Positions 1-8,767 of a stretch of 19,321 nt of DNA are shown here, piece after piece. Where the stretch lies: contig JAKOGH010000279.1 in NCBI GenBank assembly GCA_024811115.1, positions 1 through 19,321 of the forward strand. The letters run 5' to 3'. This stretch comes from Terana coerulea. Lineage: Eukaryota; Basidiomycota; Agaricomycetes; Polyporales; Phanerochaetaceae. The position numbers and the translations under genes are program-made. Position 1 is the first letter of the stretch. Every line of letters starts with the position of its first letter. The notes under the pieces are model-generated. The model was given only the letters and a program-made list of their open reading frames with translations, did no database searches and was not told where the DNA came from.

Positions 1-195
1 GTCCCATTTAGCGTCGCACACCGTGACAGGGAGACACTTCAGCAGTGGCCAACGCCCTCCAGATCAAAGTATCCATAGCTGGTTCATAGAAGGTACGACA
101 AGCTAACGCCATGTGAAGCAGGTCTCTGCGGGATACTCGTCGGTATGATCTGTAATATTCTGCAATACCTCGTCAATTCGCAAGCAAGGATGCAT
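1..195 (-). pseudogene. F-box protein relic, 5' part, cut by window edge
   Basis: The minus-strand reading begins with ATG at 195-193 as MHPCLRIDEVLQNITDH, then needs a frame change to continue as RRDLLHMALACRTFYEPAM, and another to reach PLLKCLPVTVCD at the window edge. This is the N-terminal pattern of the other F-box relics here (MHPCLQVSEILENI..., CRAFYEPAMD, PLIRCLP), so homology is clear despite two frameshifts in under 200 bases. F-box proteins normally recruit substrates to SCF ubiquitin ligases through Skp1; this copy cannot encode one as it stands. The first frame ends early at a TAG codon. Introns cannot explain the shifts because they fall inside the conserved F-box core. The rest of the gene lies outside the window. 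Confidence 0.7.
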
Positions 196-533
196 GGTAG
201 CCTGCGACCAGTCGTTGCGGATAGTCGAGAGTGTGAAGCTAAGAGGAAGTATGTCTGCGTTCGGATGTTTTTTGAAGTGGTGGAGAGCAAGTTAGGGTAA
301 GTCAGAACAGCTTGCAGCGGCTTGCGGATGCTGGCACGTGGAACTAGCTCCCTGTGATTGGTTGGTAGAGCCCCAGACGCGGCTGTGCCAATAAGAATGC
401 GTCGGCAAGTCGCAACATGTATTCAAAGCACTGGTTACAACATGAAATTGTTGATAGTCTTACAAAACGCAGAGCATATACACGTGTAGTGTGGGGAACC
501 TAATTGAGAGGACGTTGATCGGCGTTAAAACGA
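196..533. other. Gene-free spacer between two F-box relics
   Basis: I see no coding signal on either strand. The segment lies upstream of the first F-box relic and downstream of the second, so it may hold remnants of a promoter. A CCAAT-type core (gccaataag, near 388) and two CACGTG E-boxes (near 337 and 481) are present, but they are short and could be chance. Confidence 0.4.
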
Positions 534-2186
534 CTAAGACTGCGGATGGCATCGACAGCACCAGCGAATTTTCATAGCAGGAAATATACTAGCCATAAAC
601 GCAGTGATTTCAGGCGTGAGGCTGTTCAACCAGCAACCAGGGCTAATGAACAGCTCCCGCACTGAAGGGTTGGTCTCCTCGCTTTTGACCGACATGTCTG
701 GGATTAGCATCTCCTCCTCCGAGCAGCTGCTTTCCGTGTCCGAGTCATGGGGCTCAGGGATGCTAAACCCCAGGGTTTTCAGATGAGGGCAGTGGGCGAA
801 GTGCACAAGGTCCTCCAGGCTACGCAAAGCGGAGTACCCGAACCAGCAGGTGCCCAAGTCGAGCAGCTGGATCCTCGGGCCCAACCCCGCGCAATGATTT
901 CAGTGTCCTCTGAGGAGAGCTGGATGGCCATCGTGCGCATGTCGATCTTTACCAGCTTTTCCATGCTGAAAAGCGGCGTAAAAGTGCTGGCATCTATGAA
1001 AGCCTCAGCGTCCTCCGAAAGCTCATTGCCCTCCTTAACAAGTTCAAGTCGAAGAGCCTCCAGCTCTGTAAACCTCGAGACTTCGAGGAGGGCGTCGTGT
1101 ACGAATGCTTTTGATGGAAATAGCGACATATCGTCGGTCACCCTGTTATCGCCTTCGAGGAGGGCGAAAAATATAGAGAGGGATGACAGTCGAAAAGTCG
1201 GAAGGACTCCTAGGAATGTGATGAGAGGGAGGAGGCATGCAGGCGAGGATGTGACACGGAGGTGCTTCAGGCAGGGGAAAGAAAGAGTGCTGTCATCGCT
1301 GTTGGCGGCGCCCGTGTAGTCGATACTGCTGAGTTGAATATGGAGGGATTCCAGCTGAGGCAACGAGGCAAGCTGCCTCGCCATTTCTACCGAGGCGTGG
1401 CCGATATTGACTTCCCGGAGGTGCGTCCCGGAGACGATGCGAGTCAACACCTCCACCACGTCGGGTCCATAAATGATGTCGTGCCCCAGACGTCTTGCGG
1501 CGCAATATGGATCAATAGCGAGTTTTTGCAGCAGTGAGCGCGCAGACTCGGACTGCTCTAGGGCCAGGAGTAGGCGCAGCGCCCACTCTTCCCCCCTCTT
1601 CTGGCTGCCAACCAACCGTGAGTTCACGGAGAGAAGGTGACAATAACAGAGGAATGGCGTTGCCCGGGTCATTGACAATGCATATGAGGGAATGTAGATG
1701 TGGCAGCAGGTAACGGCCCGGAAAATGTTCAGCGAGAAACTCGAACACCTTGTTGTGATTGCAGAGCTCCAGGCGGTGTTGTCGGTGATGACTTCGAGGA
1801 CGTAGGTCCAACCGGCGTACTCGAGTTGCGTGGTGCTGTAAACGTGACCATTCTATGGGGGTAGGTGGGTGGGCGATATACTGCATACGCGATGGCGGGC
1901 CGTTCAGCAACGCACACAGAAAGAGCACCAGTGCACGTACCACAAATTTCCTTGCCTCGTAGTACCCCGAAACTTCCGGCTCCTCTTCATTATACCCCAA
2001 TGTCTTTTCCGGCAGACACCTGATTAATGGTACCATGCCCACTATCTCCTGCCATACACCATCCATCGCTGGTTCGTAAAATGCGCGGCAGGTCTTCGCT
2101 GTGCGAACCAAATCTCCTTTCGACAGGCAGTCTCCACTCTGCACGATATTCTCCAATATCTCACTGACTTGAAGGCAAGGATGCAT
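534..2186 (-). pseudogene. F-box/leucine-rich repeat protein, near full length, two compensating frameshifts
   Basis: The reading starts at ATG 2186-2184 with MHPCLQVSEILENIVQSG, continues through the F-box core (GDLVRTAKTCRAFYEPAMD, VWQEIVGMVPLIRCLP), and after one intron runs into leucine-rich segments such as LVKIDMRTMAIQLSSEDTEI and LEDLVHFAHCPHLKTLGF. The intron is 60 nt (1940 to 1881, GTACGT...ATGCAG) and sits where the plus-strand paralogue at 11594 has a 60-nt intron. Two frame changes break the gene: an apparent extra base in a run of six Cs at 1591-1596, and an apparent missing base near 877-887. The second restores the original frame, so all but the middle third lies in one frame. 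Family role: substrate receptor of an SCF ubiquitin ligase. Since both shifts sit in or beside short homopolymers, sequencing error is a real alternative to a pseudogene. Confidence 0.75.
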
Positions 2187-2951
2187 GTTACTGGACACTG
2201 AAATCGCAGCTGAATGTCAGTCAAGCAGCTGTTTCAAAAGCATAGAGCAGCGGGACGACGCACCAACGGTAGAATCGATGGCGTCGGTGAAGGGAAAGGT
2301 TCAGATGTAATCAGGGGCTCCAATCTGCACATCTCAGGGCACTTCATTCAAGCCTGCCGGCAGATCTGCACGAGTTGTCGTGAGATGTTCAGAAGCCCAA
2401 TACAGTATCAATAGGCGTGTGCATGTTCAGCCATGCCCGGCCGTCACTTTCGCTTTGATATCTGTTTGCGTGTGTTCGTAGTTTCTTTGCCACGACCATT
2501 CTCTCTATCTTCATCCGTTTCTAACTTCGCAAGCAGCGTTAGCGTAAATCTCACAGTGGCGGACCAGTATTACTTACGCTCTAGATTCTCCAAGAATTCT
2601 CCGGCCGACCTTGGGCTGACCTGTACGGTTCGTGCGTTCAAACGTTCATGCTTGAGTCTAGAAGTACGTAGCTCTGAGCGACAAATCTGGGAGTTTGAGC
2701 GTTGACGTTGAATCTGAAGCTAAAGAGTCGGAAGACTGCAGCTGTAGGAAGATGACCGCCAGGAAGGAAGAGGCGCCCTGAGCATCTTTGACCGAGCCCA
2801 ATATTTCGTCGGTGGCGCCGAGCATTCCTATCGATGACCGTCATCATGTCGCTCCCGGGCCTCCAGGATCCCGGCTATGATGTCGTAGGGAGGAAAGGGA
2901 AATCGCATATGCGGCGGTCCGCACAGGACTCCGAACTGCACCCAGCATGCG
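2187..2951. other. Divergent spacer between F-box relic and reductase gene
   Basis: No coding region is supported here. Open frames of up to about 90 codons exist on both strands but lack splice context, domains and similarity to anything I recognise. The right end should hold the promoter of the aldo-keto reductase gene and the left end that of the minus-strand F-box relic. Confidence 0.4.
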
Positions 2952-2957
2952 TATAAA
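2952..2957 (+). promoter_or_regulatory. TATA box of the aldo-keto reductase gene
   Basis: TATAAA lies 57 bases upstream of the assigned start codon, in the context gcgtataaagatgg. The spacing fits a short 5' leader. It is a six-base motif, so the call rests mainly on position. Confidence 0.5.
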
Positions 2958-3013
2958 GATGGGGCCCCGGGGGAAGAACGAGCCCACTTTTGTATCCCCC
3001 CACATCCGAAACC

Positions 3014-4236
3014 ATGCCTGCCACACAATTTATCAAGCTGAACACCGGTGCCCAGATGCCCACTCTTGGGTTTGGCACGTCGTTATGTTACCTGAGCTGA
3101 GAGCTGGGCTAAACAAACGTCGCAGGCACCTGGCAGTCCAAGCCCGGTCTCGTCGAGAAGGCCGTCGAGGTCGCGCTCAAGACCGGCTACAGGCACATCG
3201 ACACCGCGACTGCGTACGGAAACGAGCGCGAGGTCGGCGAGGGCATCAAGAACTCGGGCGTGCCCCGCGAGGAGATCTTCCTCACCACCAAGCTGAACAA
3301 CCCCGACCAGCGCAAGCCGTTTGAGGCGCTCGAGTACTCTCTCCAGCAACTCGAGACACCTTACCTCGACCTCTGTGCGTCGCCCTATCATAGTTTCCAT
3401 TCTCGCGTGACTGACTCGAGCGCATCTGCACTGTACAGGGCTCATGCACTGGCCTGCACCAGCCAAGGCCGACGGCTCGCCCGACAAGGAGTGGAACTGG
3501 ATCGACACCTGGAAGTCGATGGAGAAGATCTCCAAGGAGCACCCGGAGAAGGTCAAGGCTATCGGCGTCTCGAACGTCTCCGTAGAGTTCTTCGACGAGC
3601 TTCTCAAGACCACGACCGTCACTCCGGCCGTCAACCAGATTGAGTTGCACCCGTGAGTCTTTTGTTGTCTCATCTCTAGTTCTGCGCTTCTAGGGTTCAG
3701 AGTCTATCACACGACCAATACGCGACAGTATCTTGCCTGACCAAGTCGTTTGCGCCACCCAGACGCTCCTGAAAACATAGTTCATCACACGGATCGCTAA
3801 CATATCTTGTTTGCACTTCCTCTAGGTCATGTGTGCAGGAGGAGCTCGTGCAGTACTGCCGCAGCAAGGGCGTCGCGCTCACCGCGTACTCGCCCCTCGG
3901 CTCGAGCGACTCCCCGCTACTCTCCAACTCCGTCGTCACCAAGCTCGCAGAGAAGCACAGCACCGGTCCCGCGAACATCCTCGTGTCTCTGCAGGCGAAC
4001 AGGCCCGACATCGCCGGCACGTCTTGCGCTCACTTCTCCGCTATCCTGCGGCTGACCATACCTTACGTCTCACAGTTCTCACCAAGTCCGTCACCCCCGA
4101 GCGTGTCATCGCCAACTTCAAGCTTGTCGACCTCTCCGACGACGAGATCGCCGAGCTGCACGCCATCGAGAAGACGGCGCCCTTCCGCGCGTGCTACCCG
4201 TGGTGGACAGGGTACGGCGACCTCGGCTTCCCCTGA
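3014..4236 (+). CDS. Aldo-keto reductase, five exons, 291 aa
   Basis: This is an NADPH-dependent cytosolic aldo-keto reductase that reduces aldehydes, ketones or sugars; the substrate cannot be read from sequence. Exons are 3014-3074, 3126-3374, 3439-3652, 3826-4016 and 4076-4236, totalling 876 nt. The catalytic tetrad is visible: D46 and Y51 in HIDTATAYGNE, K76 in LTTKL and H107 in LMHWP. The family NADP-binding features AIGVSN, YSPLGS and LTKSVTPERV (K242, S243, R248) follow, and the length is slightly short for the family. The start ATG has a good context (aaccATGcc) 57 bases below a TATA box. Introns 1 and 4 keep the frame only if the donor is GC (G|GCACGT at 3075 and 4017); the nearby GT donors give the wrong frame. 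The other introns are GT-AG. The gene stands alone between F-box relics, and no frame break is seen. Confidence 0.9.
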
Positions 4237-4745
4237 CTGCCGTGCCTCGGGCCCGCCCAAGCAGTAGATGACGACCGCGCCCACCTAGAACTGCTATTTG
4301 CGTAGATGCATAGGAAGGATAATATTGTTGTACCAATATGATGCAATGCGTCGCGAACCCACATTTCCGTGAAGGTCTGCGTGCGCGTCATGATCTAGCT
4401 GGCCTCGCTCAGCACTTCACAGATATCGTCGAACGTCTTCGATACTAGTTTATAGTCAGCAACTGAGACGACTCATCACTCTCGCCTGTAAACTACCTCA
4501 AACCACCTCTCCGCTATGGCGTGTACCGTTTGTACAAAAAATGTGGACAAAAAGAATCCTGTCAAACCTCTAGCCCAACTTGAAGCAGGCCCACTGAGCG
4601 GACGGTAAGCGCACTGCTTAGATAAGGCTGCCCGTTCCTTGTCCGGCTGTCCGCTTTCAAGCTTCAAGCTTCTTCACCGGTACCGTACCACTCAAGCCCA
4701 CCGTACCCTCGGGCCACTCAGTGCCCTTACTATACCGCCAACAAA
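4237..4745. other. Spacer with reductase 3' region and F-box upstream region
   Basis: No gene is supported. The left part should hold the reductase 3' untranslated region. The right part directly precedes the F-box relic and carries pyrimidine-rich sequence and the repeated motif ttcaagcttcaagcttc near 4656-4673. Confidence 0.4.
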
Positions 4746-4870
4746 ATGCACCCCTGTTTTCAGATTGTCGAGATTCTCCAGAATATCATGGATCAAGGAG
4801 ACGACCTGTCAATCAGAGATTTACTTCGCACAGCGCTAACCTGCCGGGCGTTCTACGAGCCAGCGATGAA
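4746..4870 (+). pseudogene. F-box N-terminus relic, truncated
   Basis: From ATG the plus strand reads MHPCFQIVEILQNIMDQG, then RDLLRTALTCRAFYEPAMN, an intact F-box N-terminus closely matching the relics at 195 and 2186 on the minus strand. Similarity stops abruptly after AMN, where VW...PLIRCLP would follow, and the sequence passes straight into the half-copy of the tandem-array gene that begins at 4875. The break therefore looks like a recombination or insertion junction rather than gradual decay. About 42 residues remain, too few for an F-box substrate receptor, although the F-box motif itself is mostly present. Confidence 0.75.
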
Positions 4871-4874
4871 TAGT

Positions 4875-5301
4875 CATCGAGAAAAACCCCAAAATTTCCC
4901 ACAACCTTGTACAGCGTCTGGAATACGTGCAAGCGTCTCCTGAGTGGTAGAATCGTCTTGTAATCGGTGAAATTGGCACAAGGCGTCCAATCTCCGTAGT
5001 CGCCCGGGATCGTTTGTATGACACTTGTAATACTCTTGCGATCAGCATGCAAGTGAGTTAGGAGCTGGTTCCAAGTTGACAGACCATACTACCGCTTGTA
5101 GCCCGAGCAATTCTTGCAAGCTTGTGGATTATTCTCGGCTCTGCGCGCTATATCATTCTGAATTGCTTACATTGCTTCACACTTTTTTTCTTATTGTATT
5201 TTTATGCAATAACATAATTATTAACATTGGTCAATTATTTAACTATGCTTTATGTGTAAACATGTCTCAGGGGTCGCGCGCCGTACAAATACTCTAGGCA
5301 T
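4875..5301 (-). pseudogene. Tandem-array gene, copy 3 (5' half only)
   Basis: This minus-strand segment matches 8243-8673 base for base over long stretches. I do not recognise the protein. Its putative start (ATG 5301-5299) reads MPRVFVRRATPETCLHIK. A later exon, after a CAG acceptor, reads NDIARRAENNPQ, then after an in-frame TAG STWNQLLTHLHADRKSITSV, IPGDYGDWTPCANFTDYKTI and RRRLHVFQTLYKVVGNFGVF. It ends in FLDD where the F-box relic at 4870 begins, so the 3' half is missing. The reading of the last exon is cleaner than in copy 2, which carries an 11-bp duplication there. No domain or function can be assigned. Confidence 0.55.
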
Positions 5302-5384
5302 AAGCTAGCTACTAGTTCGCACGTCTGCCGAGACCCTGAGTGGCATTGGTAAGCTGAGACAAGAGACAAGGCATCTGAGCTCAC

Positions 5385-5397
5385 CTCGTGAAATGCC
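5385..5397. repeat. 13-bp direct repeat, left flank of outer insertion
   Basis: CTCGTGAAATGCC occurs here and at 7045-7057, on either side of the inserted DNA. The sister junction near 8764-8774 has a single related copy (cttgtgaatgcc), so this is best read as a target duplication of at most 13 bp. Confidence 0.65.
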
Positions 5398-5405
5398 GAG
5401 TGACC
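5397..5405. repeat. 9-bp target site duplication, left of inner element
   Basis: CGAGTGACC lies immediately outside the left inverted repeat and is repeated exactly at 6333-6341. It overlaps the last base of the outer 13-bp repeat. Confidence 0.85.
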
Positions 5406-5613
5406 CAGGCTCCTCCCCAGCACGTCGGTTTGAGTGGAGGTCGTGAAATGAAGGAAGTTGAGCAAAGGTTGCATCCCGCCTATCCGTGTGACCCAACTTC
5501 CCAATATAGTTCACTTGCCTTTTATATCCCAACTTCACGACCCTCCACTCTCACCGACGGCTGGCACCAAATATTGGAACAAACAAAGCGCCACGCGGGT
5601 TAATCACCCAAAT
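5406..5613 (+). repeat. Left terminal inverted repeat of inner element
   Basis: It pairs with 6137-6332 on the opposite strand. A 12-base stretch near 5591-5602 (ccacgcgggtta) is present only on this side. The inner end is atcacccaaat on both arms. Confidence 0.8.
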
Positions 5614-5718
5614 CAGTATCAGCTCGCGTGCACACAACGCAGCTTGACCTAACCCGAGCGATCAAAATTCCGTTACATACCGTCTCCTTTGGGTAGGCAT
5701 GTATACTAATCCAGTAGA

Positions 5719-6048
5719 CTACCAACGGCTGGTTGCGTTCTTTGCACTGATTGCTATGGCAGGGATTCCGAGGGCCTTCAGCTTCTTCTCGTTCTCGATG
5801 CCCAGTATATTCAAAGGGGTGATAATAACGATGATGCTCTTTGGCTTGAATAGAAGTGGAAGCCAAAATGTTAGGGTCTTGCCGGCGCCGGTGGGTGCGA
5901 CGCAAATCACGTCTTGTCGCTTGAGAAGAGCTTGAAAGCGACATGGGCGATAACCAAAGGCCTTGAGGGCGTGCTGTGCAATGTCCTCGAGTGAGAGTAG
6001 AGGCCCGGAGAGGCTTTCGCCATCTGCTGTTGTCGTCGTGGTGTCCAT
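5719..6048 (-). pseudogene. RecQ-type DNA helicase fragment (motifs 0-Ia only)
   Basis: From ATG 6048-6046 the reading is 109 aa, starting MDTTTTTADGESLSG. FGYRPCRFQALLKRQDVI corresponds to helicase motif 0, VICVAPTGAGKTLTFW contains the Walker A motif (motif I), and IVIITPLNILGIENEKKLK covers motif Ia. It stops soon after AIAISAKNATSRW, so the DEAD/DEAH box, motifs III-VI and any RQC domain are absent. RecQ helicases unwind DNA using ATP; this piece could at most bind nucleotide. It lies wholly between the inverted repeats of the 927-bp element and looks like a captured host or transposon-borne helicase 5' end. Whether it is transcribed cannot be told. Confidence 0.8.
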
Positions 6049-6136
6049 ACGCAAGCACAGAGCCCTTAGACTAATTTTTGATTATTCTGCAATTCCTCAT
6101 ATTTTGTCGCGTGGACTCTAGCGCTACACATCCCAC

Positions 6137-6332
6137 ATTTGGGTGATCGCTTTGTTTGTTCCAATATTTGGTGCCAGCCGTCGAGGAGAGTGGGCGGTCA
6201 TGAAGTTGAGACCAAAAGGAAGGTGTGTATATATTTGGAAAGAGTTTCTCATCACTGTACAGGGATGCAGCGCTTTACACCAAGGGATAATTCACGACCC
6301 CCACTCGACTCGACGTGCTGGGGAGGAGCCTG
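6137..6332 (-). repeat. Right terminal inverted repeat of inner element
   Basis: It is the reverse complement of the left arm. The strongest conservation is at the two extremes (22 bp outside, 35 bp inside), suggesting either constraint at both ends of the arm or uneven decay. Confidence 0.8.
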
Positions 6333-6341
6333 CGAGTGACC
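6333..6341. repeat. 9-bp target site duplication, right of inner element
   Basis: This is the exact second copy of CGAGTGACC, directly abutting the right inverted repeat. It fixes the inner element at 5406-6332. Confidence 0.85.
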
Positions 6342-6342
6342 A

Positions 6343-6369
6343 CTCGATGGTTCGAGTTCGATTGGCGCC
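6343..6369 (+). repeat. Left 27-bp inverted repeat of outer element
   Basis: It is the exact reverse complement of 7012-7038. It lies just right of the inner element because that element inserted 8 bases from the outer element's left end. Confidence 0.8.
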
Positions 6370-7011
6370 TAGCTGACAGATGTGACCCGTCACCGCCTCG
6401 TCACACTCAGTTCCCGCCTGCGGCACCTCGCGAGAACATCGTGAGAAGAGTCCAGTTCGCACTCCGACAGCATCACCCCGACAGGGTCTCTAATATGGAA
6501 AATGACGGGGCGCCTCCTCTACCGTGACCATATAGCTGAATTACGAGCTGAAATTGATACATATGAGTTAAATAATTTTATGATGCTTTCAGAAAGTGAA
6601 TGCCTCTAGCATTACCTAGATTTTGCCCAGTTTAGGCAATATCCCAGGTGCGGTTCGAGCCATTTGGGCGTCTAACCGCCGGCGCGCCGCCACTCCCGCC
6701 ATCAGCCCCGCATTGTGAACGGCTATGATAGCCATGATTGAACTAGTCATAACCATTCGTTCTATTGCCCCTATACCTACATACAGATGGTCTTACTAGT
6801 ATGCCAAATGTGGCATGCAAACTTTCATGTAGGAGATATTTCTGCTAGTGCACATGACTCTGCAGCTTGCAGCCTCTGGCGCCCTTCCGCTGCTAACCAG
6901 ATGAGTTTTAAGGTCCGCAACGACTTCTTATAAGGTTAGGGGCTGCTTTGTGATAGCTGTGCAATGCCGACTCTTACCCGGATTAGGCGACACCTGTCAC
7001 ATCAAGGGTTC
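6370..7011. other. Non-coding interior of outer element
   Basis: No reading frame with recognisable domains or splice signals is visible on either strand. Base composition shifts from GC-rich (6380-6530) to AT-rich (6540-6620) and back. Confidence 0.45.
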
Positions 7012-7038
7012 GGCGCCAATCGAACTCGAACCATCGAG
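7012..7038 (-). repeat. Right 27-bp inverted repeat of outer element
   Basis: It pairs perfectly with 6343-6369. Six bases (cgtata) separate it from the right 13-bp direct repeat. Confidence 0.8.
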
Positions 7039-7044
7039 CGTATA

Positions 7045-7057
7045 CTCGTGAAATGCC
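7045..7057. repeat. 13-bp direct repeat, right flank of outer insertion
   Basis: This is an exact second copy of the 13 bases at 5385-5397. It is followed directly by the Y segment of the array, as expected if the insertion split a formerly continuous X-Y boundary. Confidence 0.65.
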
Positions 7058-7514
7058 AAGATGCCCTGACTGTATTCGCATCGTCGACTATCGTTGTTGA
7101 AGGCCCTCCCTTCCTCTCCTCATGTTCCAGTCCTATCAGGTACTCATCTGACAGTTGACTGTCAGTAGCCAGACAGAGTATGAGACACAAATACATACTT
7201 ATCTTGGTCGTCCTTGTAGTAGGGTGAGGACTGGAGCAGGATCTAAGGTGTTGGTAGCATATCAGCACAGGCATCTGAGCTTTCGCGCATGGTCAGAACT
7301 TATGAGTGGATGTGTAGAATCGCAGAGTTGCACATGCCTTATATGCACATGCAGCCAGCTGTTGAGTCAGCACAACGCAACAATGCTGACTGCGGACTGA
7401 CCTGCAATCTGAGACGTTGTGCCCTAGCTGTGCTCCACCCTGAAGCGTTACCCTCACGTGACAGCGGCGTTGCGCCCTGCATGCCGTAGGGACCCCGGCA
7501 ATGATAAATTCTAG

Positions 7515-8673
7515 TCATACTCCGAGCTCCTGTTGTGGGCCGTCCATGTGAGATTCAGATCGCGGCGCTTCAACAGTGGTGTAAGCCTTCATAAGGATTC
7601 CCGTACTGTATCCCGGTGCTGGCGAAGCGCAGAGGCGGGCGAGGTCGGGGGATATGTCTACGGCAGCCAAAGACAAAGAGCGTGATGTCAAACAATATTG
7701 CTAAGAAACCGTGTACTCACCGTTCGGAGCTATAGGTACTTTTTGTAGTGCCTTCAAGTTTCGTTGGAGCAGGCAAAAAAAGACTGTAACTTACTGAACG
7801 TGGGTTGACTAGGATGGCATTCAGGTTGAGCTGAGGTACTCACCAGAGTTTCTGTCGGCCGCCAGCGCCCGGACGTGAGAAATGATAAAAATGGGTGCTG
7901 AAAGAGTTCCAGCCTTTCATGAGAAAGACGCAAACAGGTTGTAACTCACCATAACTCCTTCAGCAATGTTACAAGTGGTAGAATCGGTCCAAGGAGTAGA
8001 ATCCGTGCAAGCGTCTTACGGGCTGATCGGAAGCCTCTCCGAATCACGGAAATTGAGCGTCTAACTTGCAAATTGGCGTAATCGGTAGGAGCCGCCGGGA
8101 TTCCTTCGATGTACTCTATCACTGTGTGCCTGGGGTTAGGTGTTTTTCACCATGCGAGTCACCCGATAGAGTGGTGAATATCGCCCGTGAACATAGGAAT
8201 AGTGCCTATGAAAACGCAAGCGCTGAAAGCGCGGGTTAGTGACATCGAGAAAAACCCCAAAATTTCCCATAACCTTGTACAGCGTCTGGAATATACACAA
8301 GCGTCTCCTGAGTGGTAGAATTGTCTTACAATCGTCTTACAATCGGTAAAATTGGCAGAAGGCGTCCGATCTCTGTAGTCGCCCGGGATCGTTTGCGTGA
8401 CACTTATCATAATCTTGCAATCGGCGTGCAAGCGAGTTAGAAGCTGGTTCCAAGTTGAGAAACCATCCCACTGCTTGCGGCCTGAGCAAATTTTGCCAGA
8501 TTGTAGATTATTCTCAGCTCTGCGCGCTATATCATGCCAAAGTTCTTCCATTATTTTGCACATTTTTCATGTCTTGTCGCATTTCTATCCAATAACACTT
8601 GTAAACTATTTAACAGATTTTTTGTGCGTAGATACATCTCGGGCGTTGCACGCCGTAAAAACACCTTTGCCGT
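7515..8673 (-). pseudogene. Tandem-array gene, copy 2 (both halves), unrecognised multi-exon gene
   Basis: This is the only copy with 5' and 3' halves. The position matching the copy-3 start codon is ACG (8673-8671), followed by VFLRRATPEMYLRTK. Later exons read ARRAENN, STWNQLLTRLHADCK, IPGDYRDRTPSANFTDCKTI, then after an 11-bp duplication a shifted frame. An intron with donor CGG|GTGACT and acceptor CACACAG leads to EYIEGIPAAPTDYANLQV and KTLARILLLGPILPLVTLLK. Three minus-strand GGTGAGT donors follow (7944-7950, 7838-7844, 7715-7721), each with a nearby AG acceptor. The last exon reads ISPDLARLCASPAPGYSTG and ends ELGV plus TGA at 7517-7515. The pattern says a real spliced gene lies behind it, but I cannot name the family. 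The frameshift and lost start suggest a pseudogene. Confidence 0.5.
8323..8344. repeat. 11-bp tandem duplication in array copy 2
   Basis: GTCTTACAATC occurs twice head to tail here. Copy 3 has a single related copy near 4954-4964. The extra 11 bases shift the minus-strand frame of the exon, supporting decay of copy 2. Confidence 0.8.
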
Positions 8674-8767
8674 AAGCTAGCTACAAATTCACATGCGGCA
8701 TGCCTGCGGAGACCCTGAATGAGATTCCTAAGCTGAAGCAAGGAACCCGGCACTGGAACACACCTTG

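Larger units (their letters stand above)
5406..6332. mobile_element. Inner TIR transposon with captured RecQ-helicase fragment, 927 bp
   Basis: The element starts CAGGCTCCTCCCCAGCACGT and ends with its reverse complement, with an exact 9-bp duplication outside both ends. The inverted repeats are long, about 208 bp on the left and 196 bp on the right. Their outer 22 bp and an inner 35-bp block (5556-5590 and 6148-6182) match perfectly, while the middle has diverged. About 520 bp between them hold a RecQ-type helicase fragment on the minus strand and no transposase. Long inverted repeats with a 9-bp duplication are typical of Mutator-like elements, and a host-gene fragment inside would make it Pack-MULE-like; that class call is inference. 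The CAG terminus also recalls hAT elements, but those duplicate 8 bp. Confidence 0.8.
5398..7044. mobile_element. Outer transposon-like insertion, non-autonomous, carrying a nested element
   Basis: The DNA between the 13-bp direct repeats ends in inverted repeats. 6343-6369 and 7012-7038 are perfect 27-bp reverse complements containing TCGATGGTTCGAGTTCGA and ending in GGCGCC, with weaker similarity continuing inward (GATGTGAC on both sides). The left inverted repeat starts 8 bases inside the 13-bp repeat once the nested 927-bp element and one copy of its 9-bp duplication are removed. The element alone is then about 710 bp. No transposase or other coding region is seen in 6370-7011, so it would depend on enzymes from elsewhere. 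The superfamily is not certain; short inverted ends and a roughly 9-13 bp duplication fit a cut-and-paste DNA transposon. Confidence 0.6.

Noticed and set aside
747..1319. Plus-strand open frame of 190 codons
   Set aside because: It is antisense to the F-box/leucine-rich relic, whose minus-strand reading has clear paralogue support.
2433..2705. Plus-strand open frame of 90 codons in the spacer
   Set aside because: No domain, no splice context and no paralogue in the window; a frame of this length is expected by chance.
5556..5590. Possible retrotransposon primer-binding site within the conserved 35-bp block
   Set aside because: No long terminal repeats in direct orientation, no polypurine tract and no gag-pol coding; the block belongs to inverted arms.
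6343..6369. tRNA-gene or SINE B-box (GGTTCGAGT resembles GGTTCGANTCC)
   Set aside because: The flanks do not form a T-arm or acceptor stem, no A-box lies at the right distance, and the sequence is explained as one half of a perfect 27-bp inverted repeat.
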